Part shown: positions 36,663-45,900 of the stretch, piece after piece
How the letters are laid out: the number at the start of each line of letters is the position of its first letter
Numbering within the stretch: position 1 is the first letter of the stretch
DNA from: Gimesia sp.
GTDB lineage: Bacteria; Planctomycetota; Planctomycetia; Planctomycetales; Planctomycetaceae
Direction: 5' to 3'
Assembly: GCA_002706765.1 (NCBI GenBank)
Contig: PAJV01000058.1
Coordinates: 124,001 to 188,000 of the forward strand
Length of the DNA stretch: 64,000 nucleotides
Notes under the pieces: generated by a model
What the model saw: the letters and a program-made list of their open reading frames with translations, nothing else
Databases searched by the model: none
What the model was told of the DNA's origin: nothing
Translations under genes and position numbers: made by a program

Positions 36663-39533
36663 ATGCTCATACGATTTCTTATACCACTGCTTGTTGTTAT
36701 ATTGGTCCCAGGCCTGGGCCGGACCATTCATGCCGAAGAAAAACCGCTCCTGTTTGAACAGACGATTCAGCCGGTCCTTGCTGCGAAATGTGGGAAATGC
36801 CACAGTGACAAAGTTCGTAAAGGGGGCCTCAACCTCTCAACCATTGCCGGCGTACATCGGGGTGGCGAATCCGGTGAACCTGCCATCGCTGAAACCGTTG
36901 ATGACAGCATGCTCTGGATTCTGGTCGACGCGGGTGACATGCCACCAGAAGGTCAGCCGCAACTGACTGAAGCAGAACGAAAACTGATCCACAAATGGAT
37001 CGCCACCGGCGCCAAATCAGCACAACCCCATCAGCCTGAAGTTAAGCAGATCACACAGCACGATATCCTGCCCATCGTGCTGCTTCGCTGTACCGCCTGT
37101 CACGGCGCACGCCTGCAACGAGGGGGCCTGGATCTGCGAACTCCTGCCAGCATGCTTAAGGGAGGCAAACAGGGCTCGGCCTTTATCGCCGGCAAACCGG
37201 ATGAAAGCCGCATGATTCAGCGCATCGAAAGCCATGCCTGTCCACCACAGGAACAGTTGCTGAAATTTTTTGTCAAACGTCCTCCCGCTTCCGAGGTCGA
37301 AACGCTGCGTGAATGGATCGCTGCCAAAGCACCAATCGTCGATCCGGAGCCGGAAGTCGTCGGCCTGCAACCGGATCCCCTCGTGACGGATGAAGATCGC
37401 CAGCACTGGGCCTTTCAACCACCCCAGGCGAATCCTGAGATCAAATCCATTGATCAACAGATACTCAAACAACTCCAGGAAAATGAACTGGAATTCGCCC
37501 CTCAAGCCAGTCGTGAGACATTGATCCGGCGTGCTTATCTGGACCTGATCGGCATCCCTCCCACGCTCGAAGAGTGGAATCAGTGGCGCAACTCCGAAGA
37601 TCCCCAGTGGTATGCAGCAATGGTCGATCACCTGCTCGCTTCTCCCCGTTATGGAGAACGCTGGGGTCGGTACTGGCTGGATCTCGCCGGCTATGCGGAC
37701 TCCGAAGGGGGCGTCTCTTCCGACCCGTTGCGGGCCGTCGCCTGGAAATATCGTGATTATGTCATCGACGCTTTTAATACTGATAAACCCTACGATCGCT
37801 TCCTGCTGGAACAGATCGCCGGCGATGAACTGGCGGATTACGAAAACGCGCCGGTCATCACTGAAGAACTGGTCGACAACCTCGTCGCCACCGGTTTCCT
37901 GCGGATGGGCATCGACCAGACCGGATCCCGCACCATGAATTTTGTGCCCGAACGCCTGGGAGTGGTCTATGATGCCATCAATGTCATGGGCTCTTCGGTC
38001 ATGGGCTTAACGCTGGAATGCGCCCGCTGTCATACCCATAAATATGATCCCCTCCCGCATCGCGATTATTATCGCTTCAAAGCCATCTTCCAGGGTGCCC
38101 TGGATGAATACGACTGGCTCTCCTTTAAAAACCGTTCCTTGGAACTGGGTACTCCCGAACAGCAGAGCCGCGTTAAGCAGACCAATCCACTCCTCAAAAA
38201 AAATCTGAGCAAACTCGAAAAGCAGCATCAAAAAGCAATCGCCGCACAACAGGTCGCGCTTCTCCGCCAGTTCTATCCGGATCAACCCGCAGAAGAACAG
38301 CAGGAAACGCTGCAGGCTTTAAAGATTGCAGATAACACCCGCACACAACGCCAGCGGATTCTGGTCGAGAAATTGAGAATCGCGGAGACCATGCCCGAGT
38401 CCGAATTCTCGGAACCGGTACAGCAGGCATTACAGCATGTCGCCTCCCTCGAAAAACAGATACACGAAGTGCAACAGCAGATGGAGCCCCCCCTGACAAT
38501 TCGTGCTCTCTGGGACCGCGGCGAGCCTTCTCCCACTTACATTCTACTTCGAGGCGAACACGATCAACCTGGTCAACAGGTCGGCCCGGGAGTTCCTTCT
38601 GTCCTCACTGATGGACGTACCCCCTTCACTGTCAAACCCCCGTTTCCGGAGGGAACCCCCAAAACCGGCCGACGGCTGGCATTAGCACAATGGCTGACTT
38701 CCGACGATCACCCGCTTACCGCACGTGTGATGGTCAATCGAATCTGGTATCACCATTTCGGCAACGGCCTGGTCAAAACACTCGAAAACTTCGGCGTCAA
38801 AGGCGAGCGTCCTTCCCATCCGGAACTGCTCGACTGGCTGGCTGTCAGGTTCATCGAACAGGACTGGAGCATCAAAGACATGCACCGCCTGATCATGAAT
38901 TCCCGCACCTATCAACAATCCAGCCACATCACCCCGGCTATTCAGGAGCAAGATCCACAGAACCGGCTGCTCTCACACATGCCGCTCCGCAGAATGAATG
39001 CCGAAGCCTTGCGCGACTCGATCCTGTCTGTCTCCGGAAAGCTCGATACCACACCGGGCGGCCCCCCTGATTCCGTCACCGTCGATCGCAACGGCCTCGT
39101 CAGCGCCAACGCGACCAGCACTGGTGGCTGGCGGCGCAGTGTCTATCTGCAATATCGACGTACCCAGATTCCGACGATGCTGGATACTTTTGATTACCCG
39201 GAGATGGGACCGAACTGTGTTTCCCGCAATGTCTCTACCGTCTCCCCACAATCCCTGATGCTCTTAAACAACGAGCGGGTCCACTCGCTTTCCCATGCAT
39301 TTGCCAGCCGGGTTCGTAACCTGCTGCCCGACGATCAGAAACAGGATCAGGGCGCCCAGATCGATCTGGTTTATCAGTTGGCTCTCAGTCGCCTGCCCAG
39401 CCAGGCAGAACGCCAGTTGGGCCAGTCGACTCTGCAGGAACTCGCAGTGCTCTGGCAGGATAATCCGGAAGCCGCCCTCGATACCTATTGCCACACGATT
39501 TTTAACTCTGCCGCGTTTCTATACATTGACTGA
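36663..39533 (+). CDS. PSCyt1-DUF1549-DUF1553 protein with two tandem PSCyt1 domains
   Basis: About 956 residues. A signal peptide (IPLLVVILVPGLGRTIHAEE) is followed by two PSCyt1-type heme c domains in tandem: CGKCH at about residue 43, with GGLNLSTIAGVHRGGESG, and CTACH at about residue 143, with GGLDLRTPASMLKGGKQG. DUF1549 follows (IRRAYLDLIGIPPTLEEW, YGERWGRYWLDLAGYADS, CARCHTHKYDPL), then a coiled, Gln-rich stretch around 505-610, then DUF1553 (ARVMVNRIWYHHFGNGLVKT). I chose the ATG at 36663 over a TTG three codons upstream. Its stop overlaps the next start (TGATG). Confidence 0.92.
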   Translation: MLIRFLIPLLVVILVPGLGRTIHAEEKPLLFEQTIQPVLAAKCGKCHSDKVRKGGLNLSTIAGVHRGGESGEPAIAETVDDSMLWILVDAGDMPPEGQPQLTEAERKLIHKWIATGAKSAQPHQPEVKQITQHDILPIVLLRCTACHGARLQRGGLDLRTPASMLKGGKQGSAFIAGKPDESRMIQRIESHACPPQEQLLKFFVKRPPASEVETLREWIAAKAPIVDPEPEVVGLQPDPLVTDEDRQHWAFQPPQANPEIKSIDQQILKQLQENELEFAPQASRETLIRRAYLDLIGIPPTLEEWNQWRNSEDPQWYAAMVDHLLASPRYGERWGRYWLDLAGYADSEGGVSSDPLRAVAWKYRDYVIDAFNTDKPYDRFLLEQIAGDELADYENAPVITEELVDNLVATGFLRMGIDQTGSRTMNFVPERLGVVYDAINVMGSSVMGLTLECARCHTHKYDPLPHRDYYRFKAIFQGALDEYDWLSFKNRSLELGTPEQQSRVKQTNPLLKKNLSKLEKQHQKAIAAQQVALLRQFYPDQPAEEQQETLQALKIADNTRTQRQRILVEKLRIAETMPESEFSEPVQQALQHVASLEKQIHEVQQQMEPPLTIRALWDRGEPSPTYILLRGEHDQPGQQVGPGVPSVLTDGRTPFTVKPPFPEGTPKTGRRLALAQWLTSDDHPLTARVMVNRIWYHHFGNGLVKTLENFGVKGERPSHPELLDWLAVRFIEQDWSIKDMHRLIMNSRTYQQSSHITPAIQEQDPQNRLLSHMPLRRMNAEALRDSILSVSGKLDTTPGGPPDSVTVDRNGLVSANATSTGGWRRSVYLQYRRTQIPTMLDTFDYPEMGPNCVSRNVSTVSPQSLMLLNNERVHSLSHAFASRVRNLLPDDQKQDQGAQIDLVYQLALSRLPSQAERQLGQSTLQELAVLWQDNPEAALDTYCHTIFNSAAFLYID

Positions 39534-41002
39534 TGAATATGAACAGCCAGCCCGAACCGCTTTCCACCCGTCGAGACTTTTTTGCCCGCACCAGCGATGG
39601 CATCATGGGTGCCGCGCTGACACATCTGCTCTGCCAGGATTTTTTTGGTGGATCCGAAGCGCTTGCGAATGAAGCTTCGCACGCACCGCAGCAATACGAC
39701 CTCAAACCCAAACAGCCACACCACCCTCCCCAGGCGACGTCCGTCATCCACCTCTTCATGAATGGCGGCCCCAGCCAGATGGATCTGTTTGACCCCAAAC
39801 CCGTTCTGAACAAGATGGACGGCAAACCGTTCCCGGGCAACATCGAAGATCTGGGAAATTCGAACACCACCAGTATCGGCGAAATGCTGGGCGGACAATA
39901 CAAGTTCGCCCGCCATGGCGAATCGGGCATGTGGATGGCCGATGTGCTTCCCGAGACGGCAAAGATGGCCGATGAACTCTGCCTGATCAACTCCATGTGG
40001 ACCGATCATCCCAATCATGATAACGCCCTGTATAAAATCCACAGCGGCCGACTGTTCATGGGCTATCCCACACTGGGTTCGTGGACCGTGTATGGACTGG
40101 GGACCGAAAACCAGAACCTGCCTGCGTATGTCGTATTGACCGATCCCCTGGGCGCTCCCAAAAACGGCACGCGTAACTGGACGTCCGGCTTTCTACCTCC
40201 CACGTATCAGGGCACCCGCCTGCGGCCCACCGGTTCACCCATCCTGAATCTCAAGCCTCAGTACGACCAGCCTTCAGCCGTGACGGAATCCGCACGCAAA
40301 CTGCTCAACCAGCTCGATTCCATCCACCGCGAAAAACGACCGCACAATCCCCTGCTCGATGCCCGGATCGAATCCTACAGCCTCGCCGCACGCATGCAGA
40401 TGTCGGCTACAGAAGCTCTCGATTTATCGAGCGAAACACAACACACGCTCACCGATTACGGTATCGGCGAAAAAGAGACCGACTCCTACGGCAAACGCTG
40501 TCTGCTGGCCCGCAGGCTGGTCGAACGGGGTGTCCGTTTTGTGCAGATCTTCCTCGAAGAACAGCCCTGGGACAGCCATGCTGACCTCGCCGCCAATCAC
40601 CGTGCCATGTGCCAACGAACTGATAAACCGGTTGCCGGCCTGCTTCGAGACCTCAAGCAACGGGGCCTGCTCGACTCAACCCTGGTGATCTGGGGCGGTG
40701 AATTTGGTCGCACACCCACGACACAGAAATCGGCCAACGGCTTCTCGGGCCGCGACCATAACATGCAGGCTTTCACTTCCTGGATGGCCGGCGGCGGTAT
40801 CAAAGGGGGAACCACCTACGGCGTGACCGATGAATTCGGGCACAGCGTTGTGGAAAACCCTGTCAGTGTCCACGACTTCCATGCCACGATTCTCCATCAG
40901 CTGGGGCTCCATCATCAGGAACTCTTCTATACCCGCAGTGGACTCGAAGAACGCCTGACCGGTGTCAATCCACCTCGCGTGGTCAGGGAGATCCTCAGTT
41001 GA
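39533..41002 (+). CDS. DUF1501 family exported protein
   Basis: A 489-residue DUF1501 protein, second gene of a three-gene operon. A twin-arginine-like leader (STRRDFFARTSDG) lies at the N-terminus. Family hallmarks are SVIHLFMNGGPSQMDLFDPKP, RHGESGMWMADVLPETA, ENQNLPAYVVLTDP, LVERGVRFVQIF, LVIWGGEFGRTPT, GRDHNMQAFTSWMAGGGIKGG and HDFHATILHQLGLHH. It is clearly paralogous to the DUF1501 protein at 30.6 kb. Its ATG overlaps the cytochrome gene's TGA by one base, and a TTG start of the next gene overlaps its own stop. Confidence 0.93.
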   Translation: MNMNSQPEPLSTRRDFFARTSDGIMGAALTHLLCQDFFGGSEALANEASHAPQQYDLKPKQPHHPPQATSVIHLFMNGGPSQMDLFDPKPVLNKMDGKPFPGNIEDLGNSNTTSIGEMLGGQYKFARHGESGMWMADVLPETAKMADELCLINSMWTDHPNHDNALYKIHSGRLFMGYPTLGSWTVYGLGTENQNLPAYVVLTDPLGAPKNGTRNWTSGFLPPTYQGTRLRPTGSPILNLKPQYDQPSAVTESARKLLNQLDSIHREKRPHNPLLDARIESYSLAARMQMSATEALDLSSETQHTLTDYGIGEKETDSYGKRCLLARRLVERGVRFVQIFLEEQPWDSHADLAANHRAMCQRTDKPVAGLLRDLKQRGLLDSTLVIWGGEFGRTPTTQKSANGFSGRDHNMQAFTSWMAGGGIKGGTTYGVTDEFGHSVVENPVSVHDFHATILHQLGLHHQELFYTRSGLEERLTGVNPPRVVREILS

Positions 41003-42801
41003 ACTCTCCGGATTGTGAATTCAGTCGACGCGAGTTTTTGACGACCGCTACTGCAATCGGGTTGACCTCGACACTGGGACGACAAACCTTCCTGTCTGCA
41101 GAGCAACAGCCAGCTGAGATCGAAATCATTGATACCAACGTCAGCCTGTTTCACTGGCCCTTTCGACGACTTCCGCTCGACGACACACAGACACTGGTTA
41201 AAAAACTCCAGGCCCTGGGCATTAAACTGGCCTGGGCAGGCAGCTACGAGGGCATTCTGCATCGTGACATTTCTGCCGTCAATCAGCGGCTGACTGACGA
41301 ATGCCGGCGTTATTCAGAACTCGTCCCCATCGGTTCCATCAATCCCACACTGCCTGACTGGGAATCCGACCTGCAGCAGTGCCAGCATAACCACCAGATG
41401 CCGGGCATCCGCCTGCATCCCAACTACCACGGCTACACACTCACAGATCCACGTCTGCAGGCGCTGTTAACCCAGGCCACCACAGCAGGTCTGTTCGTCC
41501 AACTGGCTGTCTCTCTCGAAGATGTACGCACTCAGCATCAATCGCTGCAGGTGCCTGATGTCGATCTTGCACCGCTTCCCGAACTGGCAACAAAAATCCC
41601 CGGGCTCCGGCTTCAACTGCTGAATGCAAAACTCAGACCGGATCTGCTGAACAAACTTTCTCAAACGCCGGGCATCTACTTTGACACAGCCCGCGTGGAA
41701 AGTACGGACGGCGTACCAGCACTCATGGAACGTCTTCCTGCTGGACGCGTCCTGTTCGGTTCCCACGCCCCGTTTCTCATTCCTGAAGCGGCTTTGGTTC
41801 GCGTCTATGAATCTTCAATTCTTGAGAATGCAGATCTGAAATCGGTACTCACAGACAATGCGACGCAATTCATTTCTGCCAGTAAAGCGAGACAGAAACA
41901 TCCGGCCAGGGTTCGAGTCAAAACACACGATTCAACAAAGTCGACTCCCCCACGCCTGTCAGCTGGTCTGCCTGACAGCGAAGTACTGGAAAACTATCGC
42001 ATCTGGGATTCGTATTTCACGCCCGCACATTCACATCCGGGCCGCGATGGCAGCACCAGCCTGATCGCAGAAATTGAACGGGCGATGCCGGCCATCAAAA
42101 CAGGCCGGTTCGAAAAGCTCTGCTATTTCCCGCACGTCGGCATCGGAACGACCACGGATCGCGAACTGGAACAGAAGCTGAAAGCACAGCCGGATCTCGT
42201 CGAGATACCACTGAAACGCTGGCCCGATCTGATGCTGGGCATGATCCAACTCAACGCCAACAATGTACCCGCTTCGCTGGACGCACTCAATCGCTGGCTA
42301 CAGGACGGACCCATGCGCGGCGTCTATTTTCCCGGAGGCGGACCCGCGGCACTCACGTGTACCCATCCCAATTTTGTCCCCCTCATTGAGCGGATTGCAG
42401 AATTGAACGGCGTGATCATGCAGCATACCTGGTTCATCACCGGCGGCAAGAAAAGTCCTGGGATGACGACCCCCTCCGAACTGGCAGTGCTGGCGAAACG
42501 CTTCCCAGAGCAGAAATTCATCTGCGCTCATTCCGGTGGCGAATGGGAACGCGGCATTCGGGCGGTCCGTGACTCGGAAAACATTCTTGTGGAAACCTCT
42601 GGCTTTGACCCCACTGCCGGTTTCATCGAAATGGCAGTGCGGGAACTGGGCGCCGAGCGCATTATCTTCGGCAGCCACCTGCCCTCCCGATCGCTGGGCA
42701 CAGAGTTATGCAAAGTCACCGCTGCGAATATTTCGGAAGCCGACAAACGGCTGATTCTGGGAACCAATTTCCGCAAGCTGCTGACTCCCGCTGCTGATTA
42801 G
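40999..42801 (+). CDS. Amidohydrolase-2-type protein with two tandem TIM-barrel domains
   Basis: A 600-residue exported protein. A Tat-like leader (SRREFLTTATAIGLTSTLG) precedes two related metal-dependent hydrolase domains. Domain 1 (about 38-300) starts IIDTNVSLFHWPFR, includes IRLHPNYHGYTLTDP and ends RVLFGSHAPF; it lacks the usual N-terminal HxH. Domain 2 (about 325-598) starts IWDSYFTPAHSHPGRDG, includes IMQHTWFITGG and FICAHSGGEWERG, and ends RIIFGSHLPSRSLG; it keeps His residues at the expected metal positions. The first domain may therefore be structural or regulatory. The TTG start overlaps the DUF1501 stop (TTGA). The substrate may be a lactone or sugar acid, but this is not determined. 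Confidence 0.85.
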   Translation: MNSPDCEFSRREFLTTATAIGLTSTLGRQTFLSAEQQPAEIEIIDTNVSLFHWPFRRLPLDDTQTLVKKLQALGIKLAWAGSYEGILHRDISAVNQRLTDECRRYSELVPIGSINPTLPDWESDLQQCQHNHQMPGIRLHPNYHGYTLTDPRLQALLTQATTAGLFVQLAVSLEDVRTQHQSLQVPDVDLAPLPELATKIPGLRLQLLNAKLRPDLLNKLSQTPGIYFDTARVESTDGVPALMERLPAGRVLFGSHAPFLIPEAALVRVYESSILENADLKSVLTDNATQFISASKARQKHPARVRVKTHDSTKSTPPRLSAGLPDSEVLENYRIWDSYFTPAHSHPGRDGSTSLIAEIERAMPAIKTGRFEKLCYFPHVGIGTTTDRELEQKLKAQPDLVEIPLKRWPDLMLGMIQLNANNVPASLDALNRWLQDGPMRGVYFPGGGPAALTCTHPNFVPLIERIAELNGVIMQHTWFITGGKKSPGMTTPSELAVLAKRFPEQKFICAHSGGEWERGIRAVRDSENILVETSGFDPTAGFIEMAVRELGAERIIFGSHLPSRSLGTELCKVTAANISEADKRLILGTNFRKLLTPAAD

Positions 42802-42814
42802 AGCGCATCCATAA

Positions 42815-42884
42815 CGTCTCTCAGTCGATTATTCGCACTATAAAAGACCCGGGAGACGCTACACTCAAACGGGACACAGTCTGG
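42815..42884 (+). repeat. Dispersed ~70-bp intergenic element, copy B
   Basis: It begins CGTCTCTC, has GAGACGCTACA 38 nt from the start, and ends ACACAGTCTGG. Perfect inverted arms CGTCTC/GAGACG. It lies between two convergent genes, so it is unlikely to be a promoter for either. Confidence 0.6.
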
Positions 42885-42928
42885 CAGGACCGCATCACTT
42901 TTCAGTAAAACAAGCATCCAAAATAAAA

Positions 42929-42963
42929 ACAGTCCCCGAAAACCAGATGTTTTCGGGGACTGT
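42929..42963 (-). terminator. Rho-independent terminator of the giant surface-protein gene
   Basis: The 15-bp perfect stem ACAGTCCCCGAAAAC / GTTTTCGGGGACTGT has a 5-nt loop. Reading on the minus strand, the stem is followed by a T-rich tail (TTTTTATTTT). It lies 31 bp after the stop of the giant gene. The strength of the hairpin fits a single long transcript. Confidence 0.88.
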
Positions 42964-42993
42964 CTGTCATTCATTCATTATCAGAGGAATCAA

Positions 42994-45900
42994 CTAATCC
43001 AGCAGAGGATTATCTCCCTCTGCCACACCGCTGAAGAAGTCATCAATCTCAGGCAGACGACGTTCCGAAGCATCCAGGGTTTCACCCATCAGTGAATCAT
43101 CACTGTCCAGGTCATCGTATCCCAGCGTATGCCCCATTTCATGCAGCATGACGGTCAACAGATCCATTTGACCAAAGGCTGCACTACCGATACCAGCCAC
43201 TAGGTCACCATCGGCGTCCAGGCTGAACTCGCTGCTGTCGAACGGCGTATCATCTACGAACCAGCCATAACCGGCAGCATTGATATCAATCAGTATCGTT
43301 GTGGTAGTCGCTCCTCCCAGCATGGCATCAGGCAGATCTGCCAGGACAAAGTTGACCGATTCCAGCAGGCTGATCTGAGTTTCACTCAACCCGGTTGCTT
43401 TCCAGTAATTCAAGGCTGCATCACGCACGGAATCCAGATCTGACTGCGTAATGGCAGGAGCATTGGAAGGACTGACTCCTGCTGCTGCCATCAATGGACC
43501 GGTACGTTCGATGCGAATGGCGTCGGCCCGGATTTTTCCATTAGCGGCATTATCAGTCAGTTCGACAGAAATCGAACCACCGGCTAATACATTCACAACT
43601 CCCAGAATTCCCCAGTTCGCACCATCACTGTTCAGATCATTGGGAGCAACTCGCTGATTGACCACAATCGGGCCACCAGCGTTGATTGAGTACTCCGCAT
43701 TGGTAGCCAGGCTTCCATGAGCAGCCCAGGTTGCATAGACCGTGTAGCTGCCAGCAGTCAGACTGCTGAAGTCCCACGTGGCAGTTCCGTTAGCACCGGT
43801 CAACAACTGACGGGTATCACCCTCGAAATAAGTCACCCAGTTTACCGCGTAGAAGCCACCTGAACTGCTAAAGCCGGCATCCCCATCATCTATAATCAAT
43901 GAAGCATTCATCGTGGCAGAAAGATCAATCGTGAATGGTGCTTCGTCAGCATCATCATTGGGAATGGTCAGAGTTCCGCTATACAGTCCGGCAGCTGTCG
44001 TATTGTTAAATTCGACTTCAAAGGTTGTTGACTGACCGGCGTATAAGGTGTTTGTCCCCAGCGGTACAGAAATACTGAACCCGGCAGGAGCAATTACGGG
44101 ACTCAGATTCAGGGTATCGGTTCCCGTATTCGTAATCGTAAAGGTCTGGAACAGCGATTCACCATAGAAGGCCGTCCCCAGATCGAGACTGCTGCTACCA
44201 CTGGTCAGGTTCACAGCCCCTGCCTGTACTTCAATTTCAGGAGCAATCGAACCGATAGACAGGATATCCAGACGCATCGCATCGGCGGCCAGTTTACTGG
44301 TTGCGCCATCATCCAGCAATGTAATCGTGAATGTACCACCGGCTGCAACCTGGAAGGTACCGAGTGTTTCCCAGCTCACGCCGGCATCAGTAAAGTCGTT
44401 GGCAGCAAATCGCTGGTCCAGGGTAACAGTGATATCACCACCCTGAATTCCCGAAATCACGAACTGAGCATTCGATTCCAGACCACTATGGGAGGCCCAG
44501 TGTGAAGAGATACGATAGGTACCTTCTGCCAGATTGGTGAATTCCCAGCTGGCCGTATTCGAACCAGGCTGATCGCCTCCGAATAATTCATCCTGGTCAT
44601 TCTGGTAGTAATCGTAGACCGAGGTAGCATATCTTGGAACCCAGTCACCTGTGGTGCTGTAACCAATATCGCCATTATCGATGATCATACTATCTGATGC
44701 TGAACCGGAAACGGTAAAGTTGAACGGATTCGCATCGGATGAATCAACACCGAAGGAGACCACACCGGAAAAACTTCCCGCTGAGCTGGCATTCATCTGC
44801 AGTGTAAACGTTGTGGATGCACCTGGTGCCAGATTGGATGAACCCAATGGACTGACTATGCTGAATCCAGCAGGTATCGAGATCGTACCCAGCGCCATGT
44901 TTCGTTCACCATAGTTTGTCACGGTAAATGTTTTAACGACGGGGGCGCCCTCAATCGTATCATCAAAATTGACCGTGCCACCATCAGCCAGGCTATCGCC
45001 GTCCACTACGACATCGACCACTGGATCTACCACTCGATAGATGCGAATCTCATCAGCATAGATCAGACCGTTGGCTAGATCATCCGTCAGCTCAACTATT
45101 AAAGAGTTGCCTGTGATCTCTACAGGATTACCAATGTATTCCCAATTAATCCCATCATCCAGGAAGTCGTTGGAACTGACCCGTTGATTCACCCGTACGG
45201 TGACGGGAAGTGCTCCCCCGATGATCGTGTAAGGTGCATTGGAAGCAGCGCCATGACCGTTCATCGTCACATCAGGATTGACATACCAGTGAGCTACCAC
45301 CTGGTAACGGCCTGGTTCTACAACAAAGTTCCAGGTCGCTGTATTGCTACCGGATCCGGTCTGGAACGGTTCACCAGCGGTCAGGAAGAGAGGATCACCC
45401 ACGTTACTTGGGGTATAGCCTTCCCAGGTCCCTGTTGGGGTGAAGTCGGAGTCGTTGATACCAACCGTTGCCGGCCCTGATTCTCCGCGAACGGTAAAGT
45501 TAAAGGGATTCTCGTCAGCGTCACCGGTTGTGAAGGAAATCTGACCGAAAGTAGTACCATTCGTGCCACCGTCAAACTGAATGCTAAAGGTAACACTGTC
45601 CCCACCGGCAATCGTGACTGGAACATTGTCCGTACCGAATGGTGATGCGGGATCAATACTGAAACCAGGTGGGAATTCAATCAACCCTGTTACATCCACG
45701 TCATCTGCAGACAGGTTGGTGATTGTGAATTGCTTGATCACCGGGATTCCCGGAATCGTGCTGCCGAAGTCGACAATACCGGTGTCATCATCCACGACGA
45801 TACCACCGTCAACAGTGATTTCCAGATCCGGTTCCGGCAGATATTCGATACGAACGGCATCGGCAATCACACCGTGAGCTGACTGACCGTAATTATCACG

